From JBGAPH01 sp046349955 (GTDB lineage Bacteria > Planctomycetota > Planctomycetia > Pirellulales > JBGAPH01), in contig JAXMBI010000011.1 in NCBI GenBank assembly GCA_046349955.1, forward strand, positions 62,001 to 126,000: DNA of 64,000 bases, given 5' to 3'. Under the pieces are notes generated by a model. That model saw nothing but the letters and a program-made list of their open reading frames with translations, was not told the origin of the DNA and did not search any database. Below are positions 1-9,288 of the stretch, in pieces. Made by a program: the position numbers and the translations under genes. Position 1 is the stretch's first letter, and each line of letters opens with the position of its first letter.

Positions 1-1087
1 CGGGCCCGTCGGCCAGGAAGAAGTAGAGGGACACGATCATTACGATCGTGCCAATGACCAGGCTGCCCAGGAACTGCGTGGTGCCGAGGGCCAAGGGGGC
101 CCACCAGCTTTCCAGATGCCCGAGAACTTCGGCGCGAAGCTGGTTGAGCTTCTCGGGCGTGGGGTTCGTCCAGGCCTTGATCCAGGCCATCAGCGGGCCG
201 CCAAGCAAGGTTGAACGAAAGCCAAAAAAGTTCGCGCTAAGGTCCGCGAGTTCGGATTGGTAGCGCAGAGCAAGATCGGCAGAGTCGGCGATCGCCGCGA
301 CCGCTTCTCCGTCGCCGGCTCCAACGCCCGCATTGGTCGTGAGCACAACTTTCGCAGCATCCTGAACCTCTTGGGCCATGGTGAGCAACTTGGCCGCCAC
401 ATCGGGACTCAAAGTCTTCGGCTTGCCGATCGTCGGCAGCGTCTGCAAGGAGGCGGCGTTTTCCCCCTCGATATTAGGCGTCGGCAGTTTGACCTTGAGC
501 TCATTCTGAGCAACGGCGCCTAGCACCCTGGTGGCCTCCTGCAGGGCTTTCGTCGTTTCGACATCTTTTTCCTGCGCTGGCAAGGCATTGAGCGACCGCG
601 CGATCATGTCGAGCGAGGCGGCGATCGCCCCGAGCGATCGTTCGATCTGCAACTTGCTGGGCGGGACCGGATCGCCGTCTTCGGAATCCTTCGGCTGCAA
701 TCTGCCCAGTTCCGTGTCGATCGTTCCCAACTGCTCGGCATACGGCATGTGCAGGCGCAGGTCCTTGCGGATCGTGCCCAGCTTCTCCGTAACCTCTTCG
801 GTCTTGAACTGCCCCGCCAGGGACGCCCCTTCCAGCCCGGCCTGCGCCAAAATCCAAGCGAACGGCACGAGCACGATCAGCAGGATCGCCGCCGTGGTCA
901 GCCCTGCCGCCAGGCGGGGGTAGCGGGGCACCTCGGCCAGGATCCAGCGGTGGACCGGCCGGAACATCACCACCAGCAGCACTGCCAGGAACATGGGCAG
1001 CAAGAAGGCCTGCATCACCTGCAGGAAGAGGATGGCCACGACGAGCAAAATGCCCAGCAGCACGATGAACGATGCCCAACGGGCCAT
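1..1087 (-). CDS. AI-2E family transporter / PerM-like permease (C-terminus beyond window)
   Basis: Reading leftward from an ATG at 1087, the frame is open for 362 codons to the window edge with no stop. AAGGAG lies six bases before the ATG. The N-terminus has closely spaced hydrophobic segments (about residues 5-50 and 60-85). A long mainly hydrophilic stretch follows, then a hydrophobic segment that ends SLYFFLADGP at the edge, which resembles the conserved helix of AI-2E/PerM permeases. The family forms polytopic inner-membrane exporters, proposed for autoinducer-2 or other small solutes; the substrate here is unknown. The loop between the first helices and the conserved core is about 220 residues, longer than I expect for the family. 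The C-terminal helices lie outside the window. Family confident; substrate not. Confidence 0.82.
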   Translation of the reverse strand, partial: MARWASFIVLLGILLVVAILFLQVMQAFLLPMFLAVLLVVMFRPVHRWILAEVPRYPRLAAGLTTAAILLIVLVPFAWILAQAGLEGASLAGQFKTEEVTEKLGTIRKDLRLHMPYAEQLGTIDTELGRLQPKDSEDGDPVPPSKLQIERSLGAIAASLDMIARSLNALPAQEKDVETTKALQEATRVLGAVAQNELKVKLPTPNIEGENAASLQTLPTIGKPKTLSPDVAAKLLTMAQEVQDAAKVVLTTNAGVGAGDGEAVAAIADSADLALRYQSELADLSANFFGFRSTLLGGPLMAWIKAWTNPTPEKLNQLRAEVLGHLESWWAPLALGTTQFLGSLVIGTIVMIVSLYFFLADGP

Positions 1088-1237
1088 GCCCGACTCCTTC
1101 TGAAACCTTCCTGGCCAACGGGTTGGAAACTCTAGCAGACCCCTGGCGGGAGCAGGCGTCAAGCGGGCAAACTCACCTTGAGCCGCGCGGGGAAAACTAG
1201 GAAAATGTACATCTCAAGTCGTTGACGGGACGAGACT

Positions 1238-2230
1238 TTGTCGACCATTGCCGCTAGCGCAGAGCCCCCGGCCGATCCAGCCGCGCCCCGGACCCGCCGC
1301 AATTGGTGGATCTTAGGGGTCAAGCTGCTGCTCGTGGCCCTGGTCCTCTTGGGCGCCCGCCATGCCTTCGTGCAGGCCTGGCAAAAGCTGCAAGTTCATT
1401 CGCTGTCGATCGATCCCTCTTGGCTCGTGGCCGCGGGCGCGCTCTACTTGCTCGGCCTGGCCCCCTCGGGCTGGTTCTGGCACCGCCTGATGGAGGCCCT
1501 CGGGCAGCGCCCGGCGATTGGCGACTCCCTGGCCGCGTACTTCATCGGGCACCTGGGCAAGTACGTACCTGGCAAGGCGCTGGTTGTAGTGTTGCGGGCA
1601 GGGCTGGTCCGCGGCCCCCAGGTCGACGTCAAGGTCGCCGCCGCCTGCGTGGCCCTCGAAACGCTCACGATGATGGCCGTCGGCACGGTGATCGCGCTCG
1701 CGGTCCTCTCGAGCGTCGTCAGCGGCGCCTATGCCGGGTTCATGCCGCTGGCGGCTGTGGCGGCGGGCGTGGGGCTGTTGGCCTTTCTGCCGGCCTTGCG
1801 GCACGCGCTCAAGCTGGTGGAGCGCAAGCGGCCCGTTTGGCTCGAAAACCTGGCCTGGCGCGACTTGGGTTGGAAGGTGCTCGTGCCGGGGTGGCTGTGG
1901 ATCGCCTTCGGCTGGGCCCTGCAGGGGCTGAGCCTGTGGGCGACGCTGAGGGCACTGGGGGCGACGACGCTGGGCCCGGTGAGCGATCTGCCGCTCTGCA
2001 CGGCCGCCGTGGCGATTTCGGTGGTCGCCGGATTCCTGTCGTTCTTCCCCGCCGGGCTCGTGGCCCGCGAGGCGGTGCTGCTCTTGGTGCTCGACGCCGC
2101 GGGGATCGATCCCTCGCTGGCCTTGGCCGTGGCGGTGCTCCAGCGGCTCGTGTCGCTGGTGTCGGAGCTGGGAATTTCGGCTATCCTGTACCTTGGACTT
2201 GTGTTGCGCAAAGGGCGCCCGCTGCGATGA
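1238..2230 (+). CDS. Lysylphosphatidylglycerol synthase TM-type (UPF0104) flippase-like membrane protein
   Basis: The 330-residue protein is strongly hydrophobic, with about seven or eight membrane segments beginning with ILGVKLLLVALVLLGAR. HLGKYVPGKALVV (about 105-117) and the later segment SVVAGFLSFFPAGLVAREAV match the usual signatures of the LPG_synthase_TM family. These proteins sit in the inner membrane and are often found with glycosyltransferases, where a lipid or lipid-sugar flippase role is proposed. The start is a TTG at 1238 without a strong Shine-Dalgarno, so the N-terminus is uncertain. Its stop overlaps the next ATG by four bases (ATGA), so translation of the two is probably coupled. 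There is no catalytic aminoacyl-transferase domain, so this is not a lysyl-PG synthase itself. Confidence 0.8.
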   Translation: MSTIAASAEPPADPAAPRTRRNWWILGVKLLLVALVLLGARHAFVQAWQKLQVHSLSIDPSWLVAAGALYLLGLAPSGWFWHRLMEALGQRPAIGDSLAAYFIGHLGKYVPGKALVVVLRAGLVRGPQVDVKVAAACVALETLTMMAVGTVIALAVLSSVVSGAYAGFMPLAAVAAGVGLLAFLPALRHALKLVERKRPVWLENLAWRDLGWKVLVPGWLWIAFGWALQGLSLWATLRALGATTLGPVSDLPLCTAAVAISVVAGFLSFFPAGLVAREAVLLLVLDAAGIDPSLALAVAVLQRLVSLVSELGISAILYLGLVLRKGRPLR

Positions 2231-3183
2231 CGATCACCACCATCATTCCCGTGTACAACGAGGTCGAGAGCCTGGCCGAGCTCCATGGCGAGCTCTCGGC
2301 CGTGGCCCGCGAGCAGGGCTACGACCTCGACATGGTGTTTGTCGACGATGGCTCGCGCGACGGCTCGTGGGACGCCATCCGTCGGCTGGCGGCGGACGAC
2401 CCGCGGGTGCGCGGCATTCGCTTCCGCCGCAATTTCGGCAAGGCAGCGGCGCTCGACGCCGGTTTCCGCGCCGCCCGCGGCAACTTCATTCTCACGTTCG
2501 ACGCCGACCTCCAGGACGACCCGCGCGAGATTCCGCGGTTCGTGGCCGAGTTGCAGGCCGACCGCGATCTGGTGGTGGGCTGGAAGCAAAAGCGGCACGA
2601 CCCCTGGCATAAGACGATGCCGTCGCTGGTGTTCAACACCATGGTCAGCAAGCTGACGGGGGTGGAGCTGCACGACCACAACTGCGGCTTAAAGGGTTAT
2701 CGCCGCGAGGTGACGAGCGAGCTGCGGCTCTACGGCGAAATGCACCGTTTCGTGCCGGCCTTGGCGGCCGCCCGCGGCTACCGCGTCGGCGAGCTCGTGG
2801 TGCATCACCGCCCGCGCAAGTTCGGTCACTCCAAATACGGCGTCCGCCGCTTCATCAAGGGCTTTCTCGATCTGCTCACGGTCAAGTTCCTCACCGACTT
2901 CGGCCGCCGCCCCCTGCACCTGCTGGGCACGATTGCCCTGCCGCTGTTGCTGGTCGGCGGGGTGGGCGTGTTCGGGCAACTCCTAGGGGGCGCCGTGGGA
3001 ACGAATGTCCAACTGGCGTGGTTTGGCCTCTGGCTGACAATGCTCGTCGTCGGCGCCCTCGCGCTGTTGGCTGGTTTGCTGGCCGAGCTCGTGGTGTCGG
3101 GACAGGTCGATCAGAACACCCCCTATTCCATCGTGGAACGGACGCCGCGGGTCGAAGAACATCACCCCGCTAGCGCGCCATGA
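2227..3183 (+). CDS. Family 2 glycosyltransferase, DPM1/polyprenyl-phosphate sugar synthase-like
   Basis: This 318-residue protein has a GT-A domain: IIPVYNE near residue 6, FVDDGSRDGS at 38-47, and the DxD metal/nucleotide motif FDADLQDDP (Asp92, Asp94). Two hydrophobic segments follow the catalytic domain (about 232-255 and 263-288). This architecture is typical of enzymes that transfer a sugar from UDP or GDP to undecaprenyl/dolichyl phosphate on the cytoplasmic face. The ATG at 2227 overlaps the upstream stop by four bases, and its own stop overlaps the next ATG in the same way. A much longer open frame begins upstream but has no similarity before residue MTITTIIP, so the internal ATG is correct. 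The sugar donor cannot be read from sequence. Confidence 0.9.
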   Translation: MTITTIIPVYNEVESLAELHGELSAVAREQGYDLDMVFVDDGSRDGSWDAIRRLAADDPRVRGIRFRRNFGKAAALDAGFRAARGNFILTFDADLQDDPREIPRFVAELQADRDLVVGWKQKRHDPWHKTMPSLVFNTMVSKLTGVELHDHNCGLKGYRREVTSELRLYGEMHRFVPALAAARGYRVGELVVHHRPRKFGHSKYGVRRFIKGFLDLLTVKFLTDFGRRPLHLLGTIALPLLLVGGVGVFGQLLGGAVGTNVQLAWFGLWLTMLVVGALALLAGLLAELVVSGQVDQNTPYSIVERTPRVEEHHPASAP

Positions 3184-4826
3184 ATCTTGCAGGCGACCCA
3201 ACCGCCTTCCGCCGCAGCGTCTACTGGTTGTTGATCGCGATCGCCGCCGGCGCGATGTCGGGCCGGGTATTGGCGGTCAATTCCGTCGACCAGATCGCGC
3301 TCGAAAAGCAGGTTCGCCAGAAGCAGCCCGAGCGCAACCTGCAGCGCCCCTTCTTGAGCGGGAACGACCGCAGCCGCTGGACGACCGTGCGTGCGCTCGT
3401 GGAGCACGGCACCTTCGCCATCGACGAGATCACCCACCAGCCGGGCTGGGACACGATCGACATGGTGCAGCACCGTGATCGCGACGGCCAGCTCAAGCTC
3501 TATTCGAGCAAGCCGCCGATCTTCGCGCTGCTGATGGCCGGCCCCTATTGGCTGATCCACCAGGCAACGGGCGCGACCCTCGGCACGCATCCCTACGAGA
3601 TCGGCCGGGCGATGGTGTGGTGCATCAACGTGCTGCCGCTCGTGCTCTACCTGTGGGTGGTGGGGCGGCTGGCCGAGCGGTTTGGCGTCACCGATTGGGG
3701 GCGCGTGTTCATCGTGGCGGCGGCCGCGTTTGGCACCTTTATCACCACGTTTGCCGTGGTGGTGAATAACCACCTGCCGGCGGCCGTGTGCGTGGCGATC
3801 ACGCTGGCGCTCGTGTGCCGGATCGTGCTCGACGAGGACCGCCGGCTTTGGATCGCCGGACTGGCCGGCGTTGCGGCTGCTTTCACCGTGGTCAACGAGT
3901 TGCCGGCCCTCGCGTTCTTCTGCCTGGTGGCGGCGGTGCTGCTCTGGCGGGCGCCGCGACTGGCGCTGCTCGGCTTTACGCCGGCGGCGCTGCTCGTGAC
4001 CGCGGCGTACGTGGGCACGAATTACTGGGCGCATGCCAGCCTGCGGCCGCCGTACGCGCATCGGCAGGACGGCGCGAAGCTGTTCGAGGTCGACGCCGCG
4101 CTGGCCGCAGCGCTCGATGAAGGCCAACTGCCGGAGCCAGTGCGGGCAGGGCTGGCCGAGAAAGGGCTCACGCTGGGCCCCGAGACCATCGTCGAGCCAC
4201 ATGTAAAGGGGGAGCGCTGGGTGATCCTCGACCGCCCGGCGGGGCAGAAGGCCGCCGTCGTCGTAGAGGGAAATGCCTTAGCGGTTCGGGCCTGGGACAA
4301 CTGGTACGACTACACGTTCGAGCGCAACGGCCGGACGATCGAGAGCTATTGGAAGCGGAAGGAGAACCGCGCCAAGATCGACCAGGGGGAAGAAGACCCC
4401 GGCGTCTATGCCCTCAACGCCCTGATCGGCCACCACGGCATCTTCTCGCTCACGCCGCTGTGGCTCTTGATGCCGGTGGGGCTCGGCATCTGGCTGTTCG
4501 CCGGCAGCCGCGAGCAGAAGCTGCTGAGCGCCGCGATCCTGCTGCTCTCAGCCGTCTGCATCGCGTTCTTCCTGCTGCGCCCCCAACAGGACCGCAACTA
4601 CGGCGGCATGACCAGCGGCTTCCGCTGGGTGTTCTGGCTCGCGCCCCTCTGGCTCGTGGCGGCGCTGCCGGCGGTCGACTGGCTGGCCAAACGCCGGGCT
4701 ACGCGCGGCCTGGCGCTCGTGCTGCTCGCGCTCTCGGTGCTGTCAGCCAGTTACCCGACCTGGAATCCCTGGACGCAGCCCTGGCTGACGAACCTGTGGA
4801 TTTACTTGGGGTGGGCGAAGTTTTAG
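3180..4826 (+). CDS. Large multi-pass membrane protein, probable GT-C type glycosyltransferase
   Basis: This 548-residue protein starts with a hydrophobic helix (residues 14-33). About eight further membrane spans lie at 110-290 and 415-535, separated by a soluble loop (about 290-415). I see no motif that names the family. The size, the early lumenal segment after the first helix and the position directly downstream of a polyprenyl-phosphate-sugar synthase suggest a GT-C enzyme that uses the lipid-linked sugar on the periplasmic side. The gene begins at an ATG overlapping the previous stop by four bases, so the three genes 1238-4826 form one operon. Function is inferred mainly from context; the absence of a recognised DD/DE motif in the first loop is a caveat. 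Confidence 0.6.
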   Translation: MNLAGDPTAFRRSVYWLLIAIAAGAMSGRVLAVNSVDQIALEKQVRQKQPERNLQRPFLSGNDRSRWTTVRALVEHGTFAIDEITHQPGWDTIDMVQHRDRDGQLKLYSSKPPIFALLMAGPYWLIHQATGATLGTHPYEIGRAMVWCINVLPLVLYLWVVGRLAERFGVTDWGRVFIVAAAAFGTFITTFAVVVNNHLPAAVCVAITLALVCRIVLDEDRRLWIAGLAGVAAAFTVVNELPALAFFCLVAAVLLWRAPRLALLGFTPAALLVTAAYVGTNYWAHASLRPPYAHRQDGAKLFEVDAALAAALDEGQLPEPVRAGLAEKGLTLGPETIVEPHVKGERWVILDRPAGQKAAVVVEGNALAVRAWDNWYDYTFERNGRTIESYWKRKENRAKIDQGEEDPGVYALNALIGHHGIFSLTPLWLLMPVGLGIWLFAGSREQKLLSAAILLLSAVCIAFFLLRPQQDRNYGGMTSGFRWVFWLAPLWLVAALPAVDWLAKRRATRGLALVLLALSVLSASYPTWNPWTQPWLTNLWIYLGWAKF

Positions 4827-4841
4827 CCGGGCGCCCCTGTT

Positions 4842-7367
4842 TTACTGGCGCCGTGCGTGTTGCTCGGCCGTCGCTTGGCTGCCCTCCGTCAGCAGCGCGA
4901 GCAGATCGCGCAGCTCTTCCACGCTGAGCAGCTTTTCCAACCCTGCCGGCATGATCGACCCGTCCGCTGCCCGCCGATGCGCGATCGCGGCGCTCTCGAG
5001 CTCAAAAGGCAGGCCGTCGGTTCCGATGAAACGCTCCTTGCGCTCGTCGTCGATCCGCGCGAGCGACAGGCCAGTCAGCGCTCTGCCGTCGGCCATTTCC
5101 AGCAGCCAGGGCACGTACTGCGGGGCCATCTCTCGGCTCGGCTGCAAGATCGATTCGAGCAGCCGCCGCCGTGTGAGTTGCTGGCCCACGAGCGTCAGAT
5201 CGGGGCCGATGCGAAAGCCGCCTGCCGCCAGGCCTCCGCGTCCCTGAAACGCGTGGCAGGCGCCGCACTTCGCCGCGTGAGCGCCGAAAAACACGCGCCA
5301 GCCGGCGCTCGCGTTCCCGCCTGTGCCCACGCGGGCGAGCCACGCGTCCACGTCGTTGGCAGGCGGACGATCCGCGCCGGACGCCGGGGCTGCTGGGTGT
5401 TCCGCGAGAGCTTGCCGGGCGGCCTGCTGAACGCTCGCGGCGGGGTCGGCCGCCAGACGTTCGAGGAGCGCTCGCTGCTCGAGCTGGTCGGCGAGCCCCA
5501 GTACGAGGTCCGCCCGCAATTCGGCCGGGAGCTTTTCAGACACAATAAGCTCCGCCGCCACCCGCTTGGCGCCCGGCAACGCGCTGAGCGCGAGCGTGCG
5601 GGCAGCCTCGCGGTCGAGCTGCGCAAGACCGGAAACGGCGAGCTGCCGCAGCCGTTCGACGCTGAGCAGATCAGAATCGACAGGAATCAGCCGCAGCGAC
5701 AATGCCCGCAGTTCCGGAGCGAGCTCGGCGTTTTCGAGCATCGCCAACAGGCGTCGTTGCTGAGCAGGGGCCGTGTTCTCTGGCTTCGCTTCCAGCCAGT
5801 CGAGCGCCGCCAAGGCCGCGAGCAACTCCTGCTCGCCAAGATCGGCGCGGCGCAGCAGTTGTTCGACATCGTCGCGGAGCGCCGTTCGCCGATCATCCGC
5901 CACCCACCGGAGGGCGAACACGCGGACCGCCACTTCGCGATCGACCAGAGCCCGGTGCAAGAGTTGGTCGAGCGATTGATCGTCGAGCGGCTTCGCGTCG
6001 CGGGCTTGCCAGCGGAGGGCCTCCAGCACTCCGAGGCGTTGCGGCCCCGTCGGCAAGTCTTGCCACGCCATCCTGGTCAGGTCTTTCTGCTGCCCGAGCC
6101 CCCACACGGCCGCCTGGCGAACGAACGGATCGGCATCGTCGAGCGCCGCGAGTTCCGGGCTGTTGCGCAGCTTGTCCGCGCGCCGCTGAGCAGCGCTCAG
6201 CGGCGGAAGCTGCCCCTCGGTCCCGCCTCCGCGCCACGAGAGTTTCCACACTCGCCCCGCGCGATGCACCGGATAACTGCGGTCCACCCAATCGGTGAAA
6301 TACAACGCCTGGTCGGGCCCCACGGCAAAGTCGACCGGGCGGAAGTGCTGATCCCCCTGCACCACGATCGTGCGGCGGGCGCGAAACGAGGCGCCCTGCG
6401 GCTCGAGCTCGTAGCGTTCGATGCGGTTCTCGCCCCAGCTCGTCACCCACAGGCTGTCTCCCACGGCGACCACGTCGCAGGGGGCCTCGCCCGTGCCGGC
6501 GAGCATCGGCAGCGTGCCGGGCAGCTCGCCATTCCAAGCTTGCAGCGGATGCCGCCCGGAACGGCCGTAGCGAAACTGGTAGCCGTAGTCGCCCCCCTGC
6601 ACGACGTGCAGCAACCGGCACGGGGGACTCTCATCGGGATCGTTGTCCACCGTGTACATGCGGCCGGCCGGATCGAAGCAGACGCCGAACGGATTCCAGA
6701 AGCCGGTGGCCAGCCGCGAAAGTTCGCGGCCGTCGGCAGTGCAACTGAAAATGTTGCCCCCTTCGCCGCCGCCGCGCAGCCGGCGGCCGTCTTGCCCCAC
6801 CAGTTCATAGGGCTCGCCAATGTTTTCGCCGAGTCCAAAGTGCAGCCGCCCCTGGGCATCGAAGACCATGCCAGCCAGGCCGTTGTGCGGGTAGTCTCCA
6901 GGCGTTTCCAGCCGCACCACGTCTTCGTGCTCTTCGGCCTTCCCGTCGCCATCGCGGTCTCGAATCCGGAAGATCTGTGCGCGCGTGGCGGCGTAAATCC
7001 AGCCGTTGGGGCCGGCGGCCAGTCCCATGGTGGCGTCCGTCCCCTCGAAGAACGTGCGCGTGCTTTCGGCCCGCCCATCGCCATCGGCGTCTTCCAGGAG
7101 GAGGATGCGATCCTTGGCCGGTCCCTCGTAGCCCTCGGGGCGGAAGTGCGTGTGGCACTCGATCACCAGCAGCCGCCCGCGCGCGTCGAAGGCGATGCCT
7201 GTCGGCGTGACGATCTGAGGGTGCGCGGCCACGAGCGTCAGCTCGAGCCGCGGGTCGAGCACTTCGGGCTCGGCGGCTGGCAACTCCCCGGCGCTCAGGA
7301 CTGTCAGCAGGGCAATAACCAGCGAGCCGACCGGGCCGGTCTGACAAGGGAGCATGAAGGCAGTCAT
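4842..7367 (-). CDS. Secreted PVC-type dehydrogenase/HEAT protein with C-terminal haem domain
   Basis: The 841-residue reading from the ATG at 7367 begins with a Sec-type signal (hydrophobic core VGSLVIALLTVL, ending near AAEPEVL). A six-bladed glucose/sorbosone-dehydrogenase-like propeller follows (GIAFDARGRLLV, LLLEDADGDGRAE, FWNPFGVCFDPAGRMY). After HEAT-like helices (about 410-650) comes a cytochrome c domain with C-x2-C-H at 701-705 (CGACH) and the IGPDLTLVG...LLESILQPS pattern of planctomycete haem-binding proteins. A periplasmic electron-transfer or carbohydrate-oxidising role is likely. A longer frame to 7541 would overlap the divergent gene and lacks a signal at its start, so 7367 is preferred (7355 is also possible). 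The substrate is unknown. Confidence 0.88.
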   Translation of the reverse strand: MTAFMLPCQTGPVGSLVIALLTVLSAGELPAAEPEVLDPRLELTLVAAHPQIVTPTGIAFDARGRLLVIECHTHFRPEGYEGPAKDRILLLEDADGDGRAESTRTFFEGTDATMGLAAGPNGWIYAATRAQIFRIRDRDGDGKAEEHEDVVRLETPGDYPHNGLAGMVFDAQGRLHFGLGENIGEPYELVGQDGRRLRGGGEGGNIFSCTADGRELSRLATGFWNPFGVCFDPAGRMYTVDNDPDESPPCRLLHVVQGGDYGYQFRYGRSGRHPLQAWNGELPGTLPMLAGTGEAPCDVVAVGDSLWVTSWGENRIERYELEPQGASFRARRTIVVQGDQHFRPVDFAVGPDQALYFTDWVDRSYPVHRAGRVWKLSWRGGGTEGQLPPLSAAQRRADKLRNSPELAALDDADPFVRQAAVWGLGQQKDLTRMAWQDLPTGPQRLGVLEALRWQARDAKPLDDQSLDQLLHRALVDREVAVRVFALRWVADDRRTALRDDVEQLLRRADLGEQELLAALAALDWLEAKPENTAPAQQRRLLAMLENAELAPELRALSLRLIPVDSDLLSVERLRQLAVSGLAQLDREAARTLALSALPGAKRVAAELIVSEKLPAELRADLVLGLADQLEQRALLERLAADPAASVQQAARQALAEHPAAPASGADRPPANDVDAWLARVGTGGNASAGWRVFFGAHAAKCGACHAFQGRGGLAAGGFRIGPDLTLVGQQLTRRRLLESILQPSREMAPQYVPWLLEMADGRALTGLSLARIDDERKERFIGTDGLPFELESAAIAHRRAADGSIMPAGLEKLLSVEELRDLLALLTEGSQATAEQHARRQ

Positions 7368-7530
7368 GGAGTTGAGCGCGGAGGATGAGGGGCAGGTCTG
7401 GCGAATGTCGTCGATTTTCGCGGCGCTTGCAAGTTTCCAGGGCAATTCTTGCCATTTTGCTCGGAGGCTGGTCAACTTGCGATCAACCGCGCCCGGCTTC
7501 TCCGATTCTCCCGCCTGGTAGTCCTTTCTC

Positions 7531-9216
7531 ATGTGTCGCACGAAAACTCGCGTCGCTCTGCTTGGCTGGACCGCGTTCGTCGTCGCTGTGGCGTGCGCTT
7601 CCTTGGCACGGTCCGAGGAAGCTGCCTACGATCTGGTGCTGCGCGGCGGCCGAATCGTCGACGGCAGCGGCAATCCTTGGTTCTACGGGGACGTAGCCAT
7701 TCGCGGCGACCGCATCGTCGCGATCGGGCGCGTGCCGGTGGCGGCCGCGCTCCGCGAGATCGATGCGCGAGGGCTGATCGTCGCCCCAGGGTTCATCGAC
7801 ATCCACTCCCATTCCGACTACGTGCTGCTCGAAGACGGTCGGGCGCTCAGCAAGATTCATCAGGGGGTGACGACCGAGGTGCTGGGAGAAGGGACGTCGG
7901 CGGCGCCCGTCAAGGGAAAGTTCGCCGCCCGCGGGGCCAGCACGGCGAGCGGCGCGCCGCAGTGGGCCACGCTGGGCGAATACTTTCATGCCCTCGAGCA
8001 GGGCCAGACTTCGGTGAACGTGGCTACCTACGTGGGGCTTGATAACTTGTGGGAAGCGGTGATGGGGACCTCGCACGCCCGCCCCACTTCGGCGCAGCGC
8101 GAGGAGATGAAGGCGCTGCTCGACGAAGCGCTGGCCGACGGGGCCTTCGGCCTATCGACCATGCTGGCCATGCCGCCGGGCTCGCTGACCACCACCGACG
8201 ATCTGGTCGACCTCTGCCAGGTCGTCGCCCGGCACGGGGGCATCTACTCGAGCCACATCCGCAACGAGGGAACAGGGGTCCGCGCGGCGGTTGAGGAGGC
8301 GATCAGCATCGGTGAACGGGCTCGTGTGCCGGTCGACATCATTCATTTGAAGATTGCCGACGAAAAGCTATGGGGGCGGATGGGGGAGCTCGTGGCCTTG
8401 ATTGACGCCGCTCGCGAGCGCGGCGTGAACGTGCAGGCTCACGTTTATCCCTACACGCGCGGCAGCAACGACCTGGCGAGCATCATTCCTCCCTGGGGCC
8501 ACGAGGGAGGAACCGCAAAGATGCTGGAACGCCTCGCCGACGCCACGCAAAGGGCCGCGCTCGAGCGCGACATCGAACAGGGCCTCGACGGCTGGTACAA
8601 CCACTACACGGCCGTCGGCCGCGATTGGAGCCGCATGCTCGTGGCGGGCAAGGGGCCTTACGAGGGCCTGACGATGGACCGGGTGATCGCGCTCGAAACG
8701 CAGAAGAGACCGCGCGAACCGCTCGACGTCTTGTTCGACCTGCTCATCGAGAGCGGCGGCTCGATCCCCACCGTCTACGCGCACCACACCGAAAGCGACA
8801 TGCGGCTCGCGCTCGTGCAGCCTTGGTGCTCGGTCGGCTCCGACGGCTCGGCCCTCGCCGTCACCGGGCCGCTGAAACGGGGCAATCCTCACCCGCGCAG
8901 CTTCGGCACGTTTCCGCGCGTGCTGGGAGTCTACGTCCGCGACGACCAGACGCTGCGGTTGGAAGACGCCGTGCGGAAGATGACCTCGCTCAACGCTTCC
9001 AAGATCGGCCTGCGCGATCGGGGCCTACTGCGGCTGGGCGCCTTTGCCGATCTCACGCTGTTCGCGCCCGACCGCGTGCGCGACCAAGCGACGTACACGG
9101 CCCCGTTCGCCTACAACGAAGGGATTGAGTATGTGATCGTGAACGGCGTCGTCGTGTTGGCAAAGGGAGAACACACCGGCGCGAAGCCCGGCAGGGTGCT
9201 GCGGCGGGGAACTTGA
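7531..9216 (+). CDS. Secreted N-acyl-D-amino-acid deacylase family amidohydrolase
   Basis: This 561-residue protein has an N-terminal signal segment (residues 8-27) followed by the typical start of COG3653 amidohydrolases, YDLVLRGGRIVDGSGNP. The metal-binding HxH is His92/His94 in IDIHSHSDY; VYAHHTESDM and GSDGSAL supply later ligand/substrate regions. LGDRGL-type residues near the end (LRDRGLLRLGAFADL) close the composite beta domain. The family hydrolyses N-acyl D-amino acids or related amides and dipeptides. Where well-studied D-aminoacylases carry a metal-binding Cys in GNCG, this protein has GEGTSAAP, so it belongs to another branch and its substrate is open. It is transcribed away from 4842-7367 and converges on the haem-domain gene ending at 9289. 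Confidence 0.88.
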   Translation: MCRTKTRVALLGWTAFVVAVACASLARSEEAAYDLVLRGGRIVDGSGNPWFYGDVAIRGDRIVAIGRVPVAAALREIDARGLIVAPGFIDIHSHSDYVLLEDGRALSKIHQGVTTEVLGEGTSAAPVKGKFAARGASTASGAPQWATLGEYFHALEQGQTSVNVATYVGLDNLWEAVMGTSHARPTSAQREEMKALLDEALADGAFGLSTMLAMPPGSLTTTDDLVDLCQVVARHGGIYSSHIRNEGTGVRAAVEEAISIGERARVPVDIIHLKIADEKLWGRMGELVALIDAARERGVNVQAHVYPYTRGSNDLASIIPPWGHEGGTAKMLERLADATQRAALERDIEQGLDGWYNHYTAVGRDWSRMLVAGKGPYEGLTMDRVIALETQKRPREPLDVLFDLLIESGGSIPTVYAHHTESDMRLALVQPWCSVGSDGSALAVTGPLKRGNPHPRSFGTFPRVLGVYVRDDQTLRLEDAVRKMTSLNASKIGLRDRGLLRLGAFADLTLFAPDRVRDQATYTAPFAYNEGIEYVIVNGVVVLAKGEHTGAKPGRVLRRGT

Positions 9217-9240
9217 AGCCAACGGGACGACACCGCTCCC

Positions 9241-9287
9241 TTGGTCCGCACTGCGGACCCTACGTTGGGTTCGCTATGCGGACCAAT
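9241..9287. repeat. REP-like double palindrome (GGTCCGC...GCGGACC family, copy 1)
   Basis: Two adjacent imperfect palindromes built on TTGGTCCGCA / TGCGGACC occupy 9241-9263 and 9264-9287, in opposite orientation. The element lies between convergent genes, so it may also act as a bidirectional terminator, although there is no T-run. A second copy with the same core is at 48378-48476. Confidence 0.65.
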
Positions 9288-9288
9288 C

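Noticed and set aside
4857..7388. 843-codon plus-strand frame opposite the haem-domain gene
   Set aside because: A shadow of the GC-rich codon pattern of the minus-strand gene: Arg/Gln-rich, no domain, no leader.
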